DNA from: Halolamina sp. CBA1230
GTDB taxonomy: Archaea > Halobacteriota > Halobacteria > Halobacteriales > Haloferacaceae
Direction: 5' to 3'
NCBI RefSeq assembly: GCF_002025255.2
Contig: NZ_CP054587.1
Span: 186,001-250,000 of the forward strand
DNA: 64,000 nt
Each line of letters begins with the position of its first letter. Within the stretch, counting starts at the first letter, position 1. The notes beneath the pieces are model-generated. The model searched no databases. It was not told the origin of the DNA and saw only the letters and a program-made list of their open reading frames with translations. The position numbers were made by a program, and so were the translations under genes. Positions 25,859-33,802 of the stretch are shown here, in pieces.

Positions 25859-26851
25859 ATGGACGTCACGCTACTGAGCACGGGCGGCACCATCGCCAGC
25901 ACGGACGGCGACGGCGGCAAGACGCCGTCGAAGGCAGGTGAGGAACTGGTCGACGCTGTCCCGGAACTCGCCGACCTGGCGTCGTTCACCGTCGAGCGAG
26001 TCGCGAGCGTCTCCGGGTTCGACGTGACGTGGGACCGGGCAGCGGCGATCCGGCGTGCCGCCGAGCGGGCGGCCGAGGAGTCCGACGGGATCGTCGTCAC
26101 CCACGGCACCGACACGATGGCGGAGTCGGCGTACCTGCTCGATCTGACGACGGCGCTCGGGGTTCCGGTCGCGTTCACGGGCGCCCAGCGACCGTTCGAC
26201 GAGGTGGGGACCGACGGCCCGCCGAACCTGCTCGCGGCGGCCCGAACCGTCACCCACGAGCGCGCCAAGTCGGGTACGTACCTCGTCTTCGACGACGAGA
26301 TCCACGCCGCCCGCGACGTGGTGAAATCCCACACCAGCGCGCTGTCGACGTTCCGCTCGCCCGAGCGCGGCCCCGTCGGCGAGTTCACGCCGGCCGGGAT
26401 TCGGCTGTTCCGGGAACCGCGGAGCTACGCGGACGCTGCGCCAGGGGTCGGTGAAGTCGGAGCGGAGATCCCGATCCTGACCTCCGGACTGGGCGTGAAC
26501 GGCGACACGCTCCGTCGTGTGGTCGGTGACCCGGCCGATCCCGCGGTCGACGCGGTCGTCGTCGCCGGAACGGGACTCGGAAACACCACCGGATCGCTCT
26601 GTGAAGCGATCGAGGAGGTCCGGGCCGCCGGGATCCCGGTCGCGATCGCATCCCGGTGTCATGAGGGCGCGACCGCGCCGCTGTACGGCGGCCCGGGCGG
26701 CGCGACGACGCTCGACGATCTGGGGGTGCTCTGGGCGGGCGATCTCCCGGCGTGGAAGGCACGGATCAAACTCGCGGTCGCGCTGGCGGTCGGCGGCGAC
26801 GGCGCCGACGAGGCGTTCTTCGAACGCGGGCTCCGCGAACCCGGACGGTGA
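25859..26851 (+). CDS. L-asparaginase
   Basis: The start at 25859 gives 'MDVTLLSTGGTIAS', the first asparaginase signature with the catalytic Thr in TGGTIAS. The second signature appears as 'GIVVTHGTDTMAESAYLL'. At 330 residues it has the length of a type I/II bacterial-style asparaginase and lacks the N-terminal extension of the GatD tRNA amidotransferase subunit. There is no signal peptide, so it should be cytoplasmic and hydrolyse asparagine to aspartate and ammonia. It is divergent from the AddB-like gene. Confidence 0.9.
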   Translation: MDVTLLSTGGTIASTDGDGGKTPSKAGEELVDAVPELADLASFTVERVASVSGFDVTWDRAAAIRRAAERAAEESDGIVVTHGTDTMAESAYLLDLTTALGVPVAFTGAQRPFDEVGTDGPPNLLAAARTVTHERAKSGTYLVFDDEIHAARDVVKSHTSALSTFRSPERGPVGEFTPAGIRLFREPRSYADAAPGVGEVGAEIPILTSGLGVNGDTLRRVVGDPADPAVDAVVVAGTGLGNTTGSLCEAIEEVRAAGIPVAIASRCHEGATAPLYGGPGGATTLDDLGVLWAGDLPAWKARIKLAVALAVGGDGADEAFFERGLREPGR

Positions 26852-26892
26852 GTCGGCGTGGGCGATTTACCCGTGGGGCGCCAACGCCGACC

Positions 26893-27149
26893 GTGACCGA
26901 GACGACTGCGGATCGGCTACTGCTCTCGTTCGAACCCGGCGACGATGCCACCGCGGCCGCGCTCGACACGGACCGCTACCGGCAGTACCTCCGACGAGCG
27001 CACGCCGGCCCGGTCTCGGTCGGCGACGAGTGGGCGGAGTTCGTGAGCCGTGGCTGCGGGTCGACGCGGGACGTGCGGTTGCGAGTGGAGTCGGTCGACG
27101 GTGGGGAAGAAGTCGGTGAGGGGACGGCGTTCGCGTTCCGGCGCTCCGA

Positions 27150-27153
<4 letters not shown>
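26893..27153 (+). CDS. 86-residue protein of unknown function
   Basis: A GTG at 26893 is the best start. The open frame before it is a run of artificial Arg-rich residues lying inside the asparaginase gene. The product is a small acidic alpha/beta protein with one Cys ('SRGCGSTRDV'). Its stop overlaps the convergent MoxR stop by 4 bases. No family is recognised. Confidence 0.6.
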
Positions 27154-28130
<977 letters not shown>

Positions 28131-28186
28131 TCACCCGTGGGTAGCCGCGGGGGGGTGAAAGGTTCTGCCCCTCGTGAACGGCCACC

Positions 28187-28240
28187 GCGGTCACAAGTGG
28201 TCAACGATAGAGATAGTGTTGCTGTGCGGATAGCGATCGT
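28187..28240 (+). repeat. dispersed copy of the 9.2-kb repeat
   Basis: GCGGTCACAAGTGGTCA at 28187-28203 is identical to 9233-9249. It continues into TCAACGATAGAGATAGTGTT, which is close to the 'TCAACGATCGAGAT' box at 9292-9305. It lies in the 160-base gap between the MoxR and enoyl-CoA hydratase-like genes, where nothing else was seen. Confidence 0.6.
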
Positions 28241-28291
28241 CTGCTGTGAGGGCGGGTATCTCGACTACGAACACCGTTGTACTCAGTTCGA

Positions 28292-29053
28292 TCAATCGAA
28301 ATCCGGTTTACGACCCTCCCGAAACGCGTCGACACCCTCCTCGTGGGCGGGCGTGTCGTACGCCATCGACTGGAGGCTCGCCTCCCGTTTGAGCCCGTCA
28401 TGCCACGGGGTTCCGAGGTTGTCGTGGATCGCCTCCTTCGCGAGCCCGATGTTCGATGTCGGCTTGCTCTGTAGCGTTTCGAGCAGTTCGTCGACCCGCT
28501 GGTCGAGTTCGTCGTCCGGTACCGTCTCGTTCACGAGCTCCATCGCGGACGCCTCGTCGGCGCCGACGAGCTCGCCGGTGAACGCCAGCTCCTTCGTCTT
28601 CCGGAGGCCGATCAGGTGCGGGAGGATCGCCGTCGCGCCCATGTCCGGGATCAGCCCGACGTTGACGAACGAGGCGCCGAACCGCGCGGATTCGGCGGCG
28701 TAAGCGAGGTCCGAGACTGCGACCAGCGACAGGCCGGCGCCGACGGCGTCGCCGTTCACTTTCGCGACGATCGGGACCCGGGCCGAGAGCGCGTTCTCGG
28801 CGACGCGGCCGAACGTCGCCTGGACGCGCTCGTACGCTTCCGCGGTGTTCCAGTCGCGCTCGGCCATCGAGTCGATGTCGCCGCCGGCGCTGAACGCGTC
28901 GCCCTCGCCCGTGATCACGGCCGCATCGTGCGTTTCGGGATCGAGGTCGCCGAGCGCGTCCGCCAGTTCGGTGGCGACGTCGGTGGTCATCGCGTTGTAC
29001 ACGTCCGGTCGGTCGAAGGTGATGCGCTTGACTGCGCCGTCGTCGATTCGCAT
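28292..29053 (-). CDS. crotonase-family isomerase, PaaG-like
   Basis: This 253-residue crotonase-fold protein has the oxyanion-hole segments 'FSAGGDIDSMAE' and 'KVNGDAVGAGLSLVAVSD'. Where hydratases carry Glu in 'QPE', it reads 'ASFVNVGLIPDMGATAIL'. The Asp of 'PDMG' matches the catalytic Asp of PaaG, which isomerises ring-1,2-epoxyphenylacetyl-CoA to oxepin-CoA. Since it lies next to the paa operon, PaaG function is the best guess. A general enoyl-CoA isomerase is the alternative. It is transcribed away from paaA, behind the regulator gene. Confidence 0.75.
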   Translation of the reverse strand: MRIDDGAVKRITFDRPDVYNAMTTDVATELADALGDLDPETHDAAVITGEGDAFSAGGDIDSMAERDWNTAEAYERVQATFGRVAENALSARVPIVAKVNGDAVGAGLSLVAVSDLAYAAESARFGASFVNVGLIPDMGATAILPHLIGLRKTKELAFTGELVGADEASAMELVNETVPDDELDQRVDELLETLQSKPTSNIGLAKEAIHDNLGTPWHDGLKREASLQSMAYDTPAHEEGVDAFREGRKPDFD

Positions 29054-29110
29054 GGGTAGGTCCGGGGGCGGCGGCGTCTTAGTACCCGCCGCTGCGACCG
29101 TGGCGCCGGC

Positions 29111-29758
29111 TCAGGTCTCGATATCGAACACCTGCGAGAACAGCGCGTGCTGCCCGCGACGGAGGCGTTCGAGGAACGCCGACTTACTGATCCCGATCGC
29201 GTCGGCGACCTCGCCCGCTGTCGTCCCGCGCGGAACGGTGAAGTAGCCCATCTCGACGGCGGTCCTGATCGCTTCGGTCTGGGCGGGCGTGAGATCCCAG
29301 CGCTCGGCGACCGGGCTGTCCTCCTCCGGGCCGAGGGCGTACACGCGCTCCAGTTCGACGCCGACCGTCTCGCCGGCGGTCTCCATCACGGCCTGGAGGA
29401 TCTCCTGCCCGACGACGGCGCCGGTGAGGACGGCGTCGCCGCGCTGGTAGCGCAGCGACTCGACGACGAATCCCGCGCTCACGAGTTCGTGGACGACGCT
29501 GCGCTGGAGCGAGAGACAGCGGTAGCTGTGTCGGTCGTCGACGGCCGCGCGGTAGAGGTAGCGGATACGGTCGTCGGCGTCGAGCGCGGCGGTGAACGCC
29601 TCGTTCGGTTCGGAACTGAACCGCAGGAGGACGTTGCCGTCGTCCCGCAACAGCGGCGGCGCCACGTCGACGACCGCGTCGGCGGCGCGGGAGGCGTCCG
29701 CGAGCGGGCAGTCGTCGCCCCTGATGCGGAACTCCGCCATCAGACACTCGTCGATCAT
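29111..29758 (-). CDS. bacterio-opsin-activator-type transcription regulator
   Basis: The 215-residue protein ends in the HTH_10 domain typical of haloarchaeal Bat-like regulators: 'WDLTPAQTEAIRTAVEMGYF', then 'TAGEVADAIGISKSAFLERL'. The N-terminal 150 residues form a GAF/BAT-associated sensor region, probably binding a ligand. The start at 29758 is 23 bases from a TATA box shared with the paa operon. Position between paaG-like and paaA, transcribed divergently from the latter, makes it the likely regulator of phenylacetate genes. The effector might be phenylacetyl-CoA, which is an inference. Confidence 0.85.
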   Translation of the reverse strand: MIDECLMAEFRIRGDDCPLADASRAADAVVDVAPPLLRDDGNVLLRFSSEPNEAFTAALDADDRIRYLYRAAVDDRHSYRCLSLQRSVVHELVSAGFVVESLRYQRGDAVLTGAVVGQEILQAVMETAGETVGVELERVYALGPEEDSPVAERWDLTPAQTEAIRTAVEMGYFTVPRGTTAGEVADAIGISKSAFLERLRRGQHALFSQVFDIET

Positions 29759-29780
29759 CGCCCGAGAGAGACGCCGAGTG

Positions 29781-29788
29781 TATTTAAA
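29781..29788. promoter_or_regulatory. shared bidirectional TATA box (regulator / paa operon)
   Basis: TATTTAAA reads as a TATA box on both strands (TTTAAATA on the minus). On the minus strand it lies 23 bases before the regulator ATG at 29758. On the plus strand it would start a transcript about 30 bases before paaA. Confidence 0.6.
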
Positions 29789-29841
29789 ACCCGTCTATGG
29801 ACTGCCGAACGGGTAAGGCCGATCGTCGGCAACGGTCGACC

Positions 29842-30783
29842 ATGAACATCGAGGAGGTCAAAGAGCAGGCAGAACCGCGCGCGTTCAGCCCGCGCGACGA
29901 CCTGCCCCGGGAGTACCGCGAGGCCGCGACGCGGATGCTCGAGTTCCACGCGAACAGCGAGATCATGGGCGCCTACCTGGAGCGCCCGTTCATCCGCAAG
30001 GCGCCGAGCCTCGAGCGCAAGATGGCGTTCAGCGCAAAGACGCAGGACGAGATCGGCCACGGCCAGATGCTCTACCGGGCCGCCGAGTCGCTGGGGATCA
30101 AGACCCGCGACGAGATGCTCGACGATCTCGCCAACGGCGACGGGAAGTTCCTCAACTGCTTCCACTACCCGATGGAGAGCTACGTCGAGACGCCGATGAT
30201 CGCATTCTTCGTCGACGGTGCGGCGATGCGCCGACAGGCGACGTTGAAGTCCTCGAGCTGGGAGCCGTACGCCCACGCGATGGACAAGATCTGCTTCGAG
30301 GAGGGGATGCACGTCAAACACGGCGAGTCGATCCTGCGGGAGCTGATGAGCGGCTCCAAGAAGGAACAGGAGATGACTCAGGAGGCGTTCGAGGAGTGGT
30401 GGCCCCGCATCCTGCAGTTCTTCGGGCCGACCGACGACCAGAGCACCCACCACGGGTTCGCCGAGCAGGTGGGGCTGAAGACGAAATCCAACGACGAACT
30501 CCGGAACGCGTTCCTCAACGCGTACATGCCCAAGGCGAAGGAGTACGGGCTGGAGATCCCCGACGAGCCGCGCATCCGTGACAACGGCGACGGCACCTAC
30601 GAGGTTGTCGAGGACGACCTCGACTGGGAGGAGTTCTTCACCGTCTCGAAGAACGAGTACGAGGGGAGCATCGAACAGATCGACAGCCGGGCCCGTGCCC
30701 AGGAGGCCGTCCAGTGGGTGCGCGACATGCTCGACGGCCAGTCGACCACCGGGAGCGGCCCCACGCCGCAGGCGGCCGACTGA
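29842..30783 (+). CDS. paaA: ring-1,2-phenylacetyl-CoA epoxidase subunit PaaA
   Basis: The start at 29842 gives 'MNIEEVKEQAEPRAF'. An ATG 15 codons earlier is possible but less protein-like. The 313-residue protein has the ferritin-like di-iron oxygenase pattern: Glu in 'EFHANSEIMGAYLE', 'KTQDEIGHGQMLYRAAE' (ExxH), then 'KICFEEGMHVKHGE' with a second Glu/His pair. PaaA is the catalytic subunit that epoxidises phenylacetyl-CoA with O2, working with PaaC. It is the first gene of the operon. Confidence 0.92.
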   Translation: MNIEEVKEQAEPRAFSPRDDLPREYREAATRMLEFHANSEIMGAYLERPFIRKAPSLERKMAFSAKTQDEIGHGQMLYRAAESLGIKTRDEMLDDLANGDGKFLNCFHYPMESYVETPMIAFFVDGAAMRRQATLKSSSWEPYAHAMDKICFEEGMHVKHGESILRELMSGSKKEQEMTQEAFEEWWPRILQFFGPTDDQSTHHGFAEQVGLKTKSNDELRNAFLNAYMPKAKEYGLEIPDEPRIRDNGDGTYEVVEDDLDWEEFFTVSKNEYEGSIEQIDSRARAQEAVQWVRDMLDGQSTTGSGPTPQAAD

Positions 30784-30785
30784 CC

Positions 30786-31304
30786 ATGATCTGGGAAGTG
30801 TTCCGGCAGGCGGCGCCCGGGAGAGCTCACGAGCACTGTGGCAACGTCCACGCGCCCGACCGGGAGATGGCCAAGCAGTTCGCCGTGATCCAGCACGGGC
30901 GCCGCAAGCCGACCCACTCGCTGTGGGTCGCCCCGCAGGAGCGAGTCAGCGGCGTCTACGGCGACGAGGACGCCGGATCCGTCGACGGCGAGACCGACTG
31001 GGCGGTGTTCCGGCAGGACCGCGCCGGCGGCTACCACGCTCACTGCGGGCAGGTGACCGCAGACGACGTCGACGCCGCGAAAGCCGCCGCGGGCGACGCC
31101 TACGGCGACGACGACCCCAACAGCCTCTGGCTGGTCCAGTCGCGCTACATCGGCGAGGTCACCGACAAGGAGGTCGCCTTCGGCGGCACGACGAACAAGG
31201 CGTACCGGTTCGCCCAGACGTACAACGTCGACGCGGCCGCCGAGGAGGTTCAGGCCTCCGAGAACGAACAGATCGACGCCGAGCGCCGGCGGGGTGACAG
31301 CTGA
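30786..31304 (+). CDS. paaB: PaaB subunit with a duplicated domain
   Basis: At 172 residues it is nearly twice the usual PaaB (about 95). Two copies of the fold are visible. The first has 'WEVFRQ...HEHCGNVHAPD' followed by 'SLWVAPQE' (about 3-52). The second has 'WAVFRQ...YHAHCGQVTADD' followed by 'SLWLVQSRYIG' (about 74-125). PaaB bridges PaaAC pairs in the epoxidase complex. The gene starts 2 bases after paaA and overlaps paaC by 1 base. The fused duplication could hold two sites that are served by two chains elsewhere. Confidence 0.85.
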   Translation: MIWEVFRQAAPGRAHEHCGNVHAPDREMAKQFAVIQHGRRKPTHSLWVAPQERVSGVYGDEDAGSVDGETDWAVFRQDRAGGYHAHCGQVTADDVDAAKAAAGDAYGDDDPNSLWLVQSRYIGEVTDKEVAFGGTTNKAYRFAQTYNVDAAAEEVQASENEQIDAERRRGDS

Positions 31305-32131
31305 TGTCGACCACCCGACCCGACCTCGGCGCCCCCGACGAACTCAGCGAGCGGGAGCGCGATGCGGTCGAGGCACAGCTGTTCCGGCTCGCCGACGACG
31401 AGTACGTTCAGGCCGAGCGCTACACGTTCTGGCAGGTCCGGGCGCCGACGCTGGAGTCCGACCTCGCGGTCGCGAACAACGCCCAGGACGAACTCGGCCA
31501 CGCGCGGCTGTGGTACGACGCGATCCAGCAGCTCGGCTACTCCGAGGAGTCGCTGCTGTGGGAGAGCGAGCCCGACGACTTCCAGCACAGCACCCTCGTG
31601 GAGCTCCCGTTCTCGGAGGGCGACTGGGGCGACGCGATCCTCCGGGGCTACCTCTACGACGTGGCCGAGGAGATCCGCCTCGCCGCGCTGGAGGGGTCGA
31701 CGTACGAGGCGATCCGCAACCGCACCAGTCGGATCCAGGGCGAGGAGGACTACCACGTGGAACACGCGGAGAACTGGCTGCGCCGGATGGCCGACGACGA
31801 GGAAGCCAGTCGGCGCGTCCAGGCCGCGCTCGACCGACTCTACCCCTACGCGCTGACGCTGTTCGAGCCCGTGGGCGATATCGAAGAGGATATCGTCGAC
31901 CTCGGCATCCGCGACGCCACGCTCGAGGAGATGCGCACGGAGTGGGAGGAGCGCACGACCGCGTTCCTCACGGACCTCGGCTTCGAGATGCCGACCGACG
32001 CCGAGCCGGTGACGCCGACGGGCCGGGACAACGAACACACCCAGCACTGGCACGACCTCCACGAGGAGATGGTCTCCTCCTACCGCAACCTCGGTCGCCA
32101 CGAAGCGACCACACTCATGGACGATGAGTAG
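31304..32131 (+). CDS. paaC: ring-1,2-phenylacetyl-CoA epoxidase subunit PaaC
   Basis: This 275-residue protein has the PaaC ferritin-like fold: 'FRLADDEYVQAERYTFWQVR', 'NNAQDELGHARLWYDAIQQL', 'QGEEDYHVEHAENWLRRM'. PaaC is the structural partner of PaaA. Several would-be metal ligands are retained here, as is common. The gene overlaps both neighbours, which indicates coupled translation within the operon. Confidence 0.9.
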   Translation: MSTTRPDLGAPDELSERERDAVEAQLFRLADDEYVQAERYTFWQVRAPTLESDLAVANNAQDELGHARLWYDAIQQLGYSEESLLWESEPDDFQHSTLVELPFSEGDWGDAILRGYLYDVAEEIRLAALEGSTYEAIRNRTSRIQGEEDYHVEHAENWLRRMADDEEASRRVQAALDRLYPYALTLFEPVGDIEEDIVDLGIRDATLEEMRTEWEERTTAFLTDLGFEMPTDAEPVTPTGRDNEHTQHWHDLHEEMVSSYRNLGRHEATTLMDDE

Positions 32132-32576
32132 CGAACCCGACGGCCCCGAGGAGTTCGACCGCCCGCGGGCCGACGAGGACGCCACGCCGTGTGGCTACAC
32201 CGAGTACGAGACGAAGGAGCGCACGGCCGAGGAGGTGCCCGCGACCGGCGAGGGCGCCGAGGGGCTCGAACGCGAGGTCTGGGCCGCGCTGTACGAGGTC
32301 GAGGACCCGGAGATGCCCGTCAGCGTCGTCGATCTGGGGCTGATCTACGGGCTCGAACTCGACGACGGCGACGCGACGATCGACATGACGCTGACCTACA
32401 GCGGCTGTCCCGCCCGGGAGATCATCCTCGAGGAGGTCGAGGAAGCAGCGGAGGGCGTCGACGGCGTCGACGACGCCGAGGTCCGCCTCGTCTGGGCGCC
32501 GGACTGGTCGCTCGACCTCGTGACCGAACAGGGGAAGGAAGCGCTCCGGGAGTTCGGGATCAGTGTGGAGCGATGA
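32124..32576 (+). CDS. paaD: PaaD, DUF59 half only
   Basis: The 150-residue protein has the DUF59 (MIP18-like) domain of PaaD, with 'EVEDPEMPVSVVDLGLIYGL' and the Cys of 'LTYSGCPAREII', the last a feature of Fe-S/iron-centre maturation proteins. In E. coli PaaD this domain is followed in the same chain by a zinc ribbon. Here the chain ends after 'FGISVER', and the ribbon is a separate overlapping gene (32573). PaaD is needed for an active epoxidase and probably helps metallate PaaA. Confidence 0.88.
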   Translation: MSSEPDGPEEFDRPRADEDATPCGYTEYETKERTAEEVPATGEGAEGLEREVWAALYEVEDPEMPVSVVDLGLIYGLELDDGDATIDMTLTYSGCPAREIILEEVEEAAEGVDGVDDAEVRLVWAPDWSLDLVTEQGKEALREFGISVER

Positions 32577-32776
32577 GCGACGAGCCAGCTTCGGGCCCCA
32601 GCCCCGACGCGGGCGAGCAGGACCCCAGTGTCACGACGAGTGGGGAAACTACAGGCGCGGAGTGTCCGTACTGCGGGTCGGAGAACACCGAGCGCGAGCA
32701 CCCGCGCGGGCCGTCGCGCTGTCAGTCGATCCACTACTGCAACGACTGCCTCCAGCAGTTCAAGAAGTTCGAGTAG
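32573..32776 (+). CDS. zinc ribbon split from PaaD
   Basis: This 67-residue protein overlaps the paaD stop by 4 bases (ATGA). After a disordered start it carries 'ECPYCGSENTEREHPRGP', then 'CQSIHYCNDCLQQFKKFE'. The two CxxC pairs and the conserved Ser/Gln/Phe spacing match the C-terminal zinc ribbon of bacterial PaaD ('CPRCGS...C...YRC..C..PF..FK'). It thus supplies the missing half of PaaD in trans. The spacing of the stop and start suggests both halves are made in equal amounts. Confidence 0.88.
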   Translation: MSDEPASGPSPDAGEQDPSVTTSGETTGAECPYCGSENTEREHPRGPSRCQSIHYCNDCLQQFKKFE

Positions 32777-32800
32777 GAGTCGCTGTCGAGCGTTCGCGGA

Positions 32801-33277
32801 CTATTCGGCGTCTTCCTCGGCGTCCTTCCGCTTGATCAGGAACTTCATATCGCCCTCGAACACCACGGTGTCCTCCTGGTTCTCCATCACGCAGTCGAGC
32901 ACGACCAGCCCGGCGTCGTCGCGGCTGAGCTCCTTCTTCTCGGAGACCTCCATCTCGAGTTGGAGCGTGTCGCCGATGGTGACGGGGTTCGGGAGATCCA
33001 TGTAGTTCATCCCGAGGAACGCGACCGCAGTTCGCTCGACGATGCCCGTCCGGTAGACAAAGCCCGTCGCCTGGACGAACGTCATCGGGCCGTGGGCGAT
33101 GCGCTCGCCGAACTCCTGCTCCTCGGCGTACTCCTTGTTGGTGTGCAGCTCGGTCCAGTCGCCGCTGAGCGCGGAGTGCATCACGAAGTCAGATTCGGTG
33201 ACCGTCCGCCCGACGCTGATGAACTCCTCGCCGATCTCGAACTCCTCGAAGTAGTGCGGTTCGTAGCTGTACGGCAT
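32801..33277 (-). CDS. MaoC-like hydratase
   Basis: The start at 33277 is supported by a TATA box 23-28 bases upstream. The 158-residue hot-dog protein has the R-hydratase signature 'MHSALSGDWTELHTNKEYAEE' (Asp and His catalytic pair) and 'FGERIAHGPMTFVQATG'. In bacteria the hydratase half of PaaZ, which opens oxepin-CoA, is also MaoC-like, so this protein may serve that step within the phenylacetate cluster. A general (R)-enoyl-CoA hydratase is the alternative. Confidence 0.82.
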   Translation of the reverse strand: MPYSYEPHYFEEFEIGEEFISVGRTVTESDFVMHSALSGDWTELHTNKEYAEEQEFGERIAHGPMTFVQATGFVYRTGIVERTAVAFLGMNYMDLPNPVTIGDTLQLEMEVSEKKELSRDDAGLVVLDCVMENQEDTVVFEGDMKFLIKRKDAEEDAE

Positions 33278-33299
33278 ACCCCCGGGTTCGCCCAGTCGC

Positions 33300-33306
33300 C
33301 GTATAT
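33300..33306 (-). promoter_or_regulatory. TATA box for the MaoC-like gene
   Basis: CTATATA read on the minus strand lies 23-29 bases before the ATG at 33277, fitting a leaderless transcript. Confidence 0.5.
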
Positions 33307-33399
33307 AGCTCCCGGAGAAGCGTGGCCGAATCGCCAGCACCCGTCGACGCCCCGCCCCGACCAGCACGTCTTTGGCGCCGCTGGCGGAACACGCCGCGC

Positions 33400-33798
33400 A
33401 TGCCCGACGTTCCCGAAGCGACCCGCGAGCGGATCGAGTCCGACCCGTTCTGTGCGACGCTGGGGATCGAGGTGGTCGATCTCGCCCCCGGCCGCGCCCG
33501 CACGGAACTGCGCGTGACCGAGGAACTACTGAACTTCCACGGCACACCCCACGGCGGCGCGGTCTACTCGCTGGCCGACGCCGCCTTCGCCGCGGCGTCG
33601 AATTCGCGGGGCGAGACGGCGCTGGCGCTCGAGACCAACATCTCCTACCTCGACGCTGTCGAGACGGGCGAGACGCTGACTGCGACCGCCGAGGAGACCC
33701 ACCTCGCGGGCCGGACCGCCGAGTACGAGGTCGAAGTCACGGACGAGAAGGAGGATCGGATCGCGACGTTCCGCGGGCGGGTGTACCGCCCGGAGTAA
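33400..33798 (+). CDS. paaI: PaaI-type hot-dog thioesterase
   Basis: The start at 33400 gives 'MPDVPEATRERIESDPF'. The 132-residue protein has the PaaI signature 'NFHGTPHGGAVYSLADAAFA' with the HGG loop and the catalytic Asp. It should release stalled ring-hydroxylated phenylacetyl-CoA as free acid, protecting the CoA pool. It is a complete length for the family, in contrast to the shortened relative at 39660. Confidence 0.87.
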   Translation: MPDVPEATRERIESDPFCATLGIEVVDLAPGRARTELRVTEELLNFHGTPHGGAVYSLADAAFAAASNSRGETALALETNISYLDAVETGETLTATAEETHLAGRTAEYEVEVTDEKEDRIATFRGRVYRPE

Positions 33799-33802
33799 TC
33801 GC

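Noticed and set aside
28292-29053. Ordinary enoyl-CoA hydratase
   Set aside because: The Glu of the usual 'QPE' motif is not present, while 'GLIPDMG' matches the catalytic Asp of PaaG, so an isomerase role fits better.
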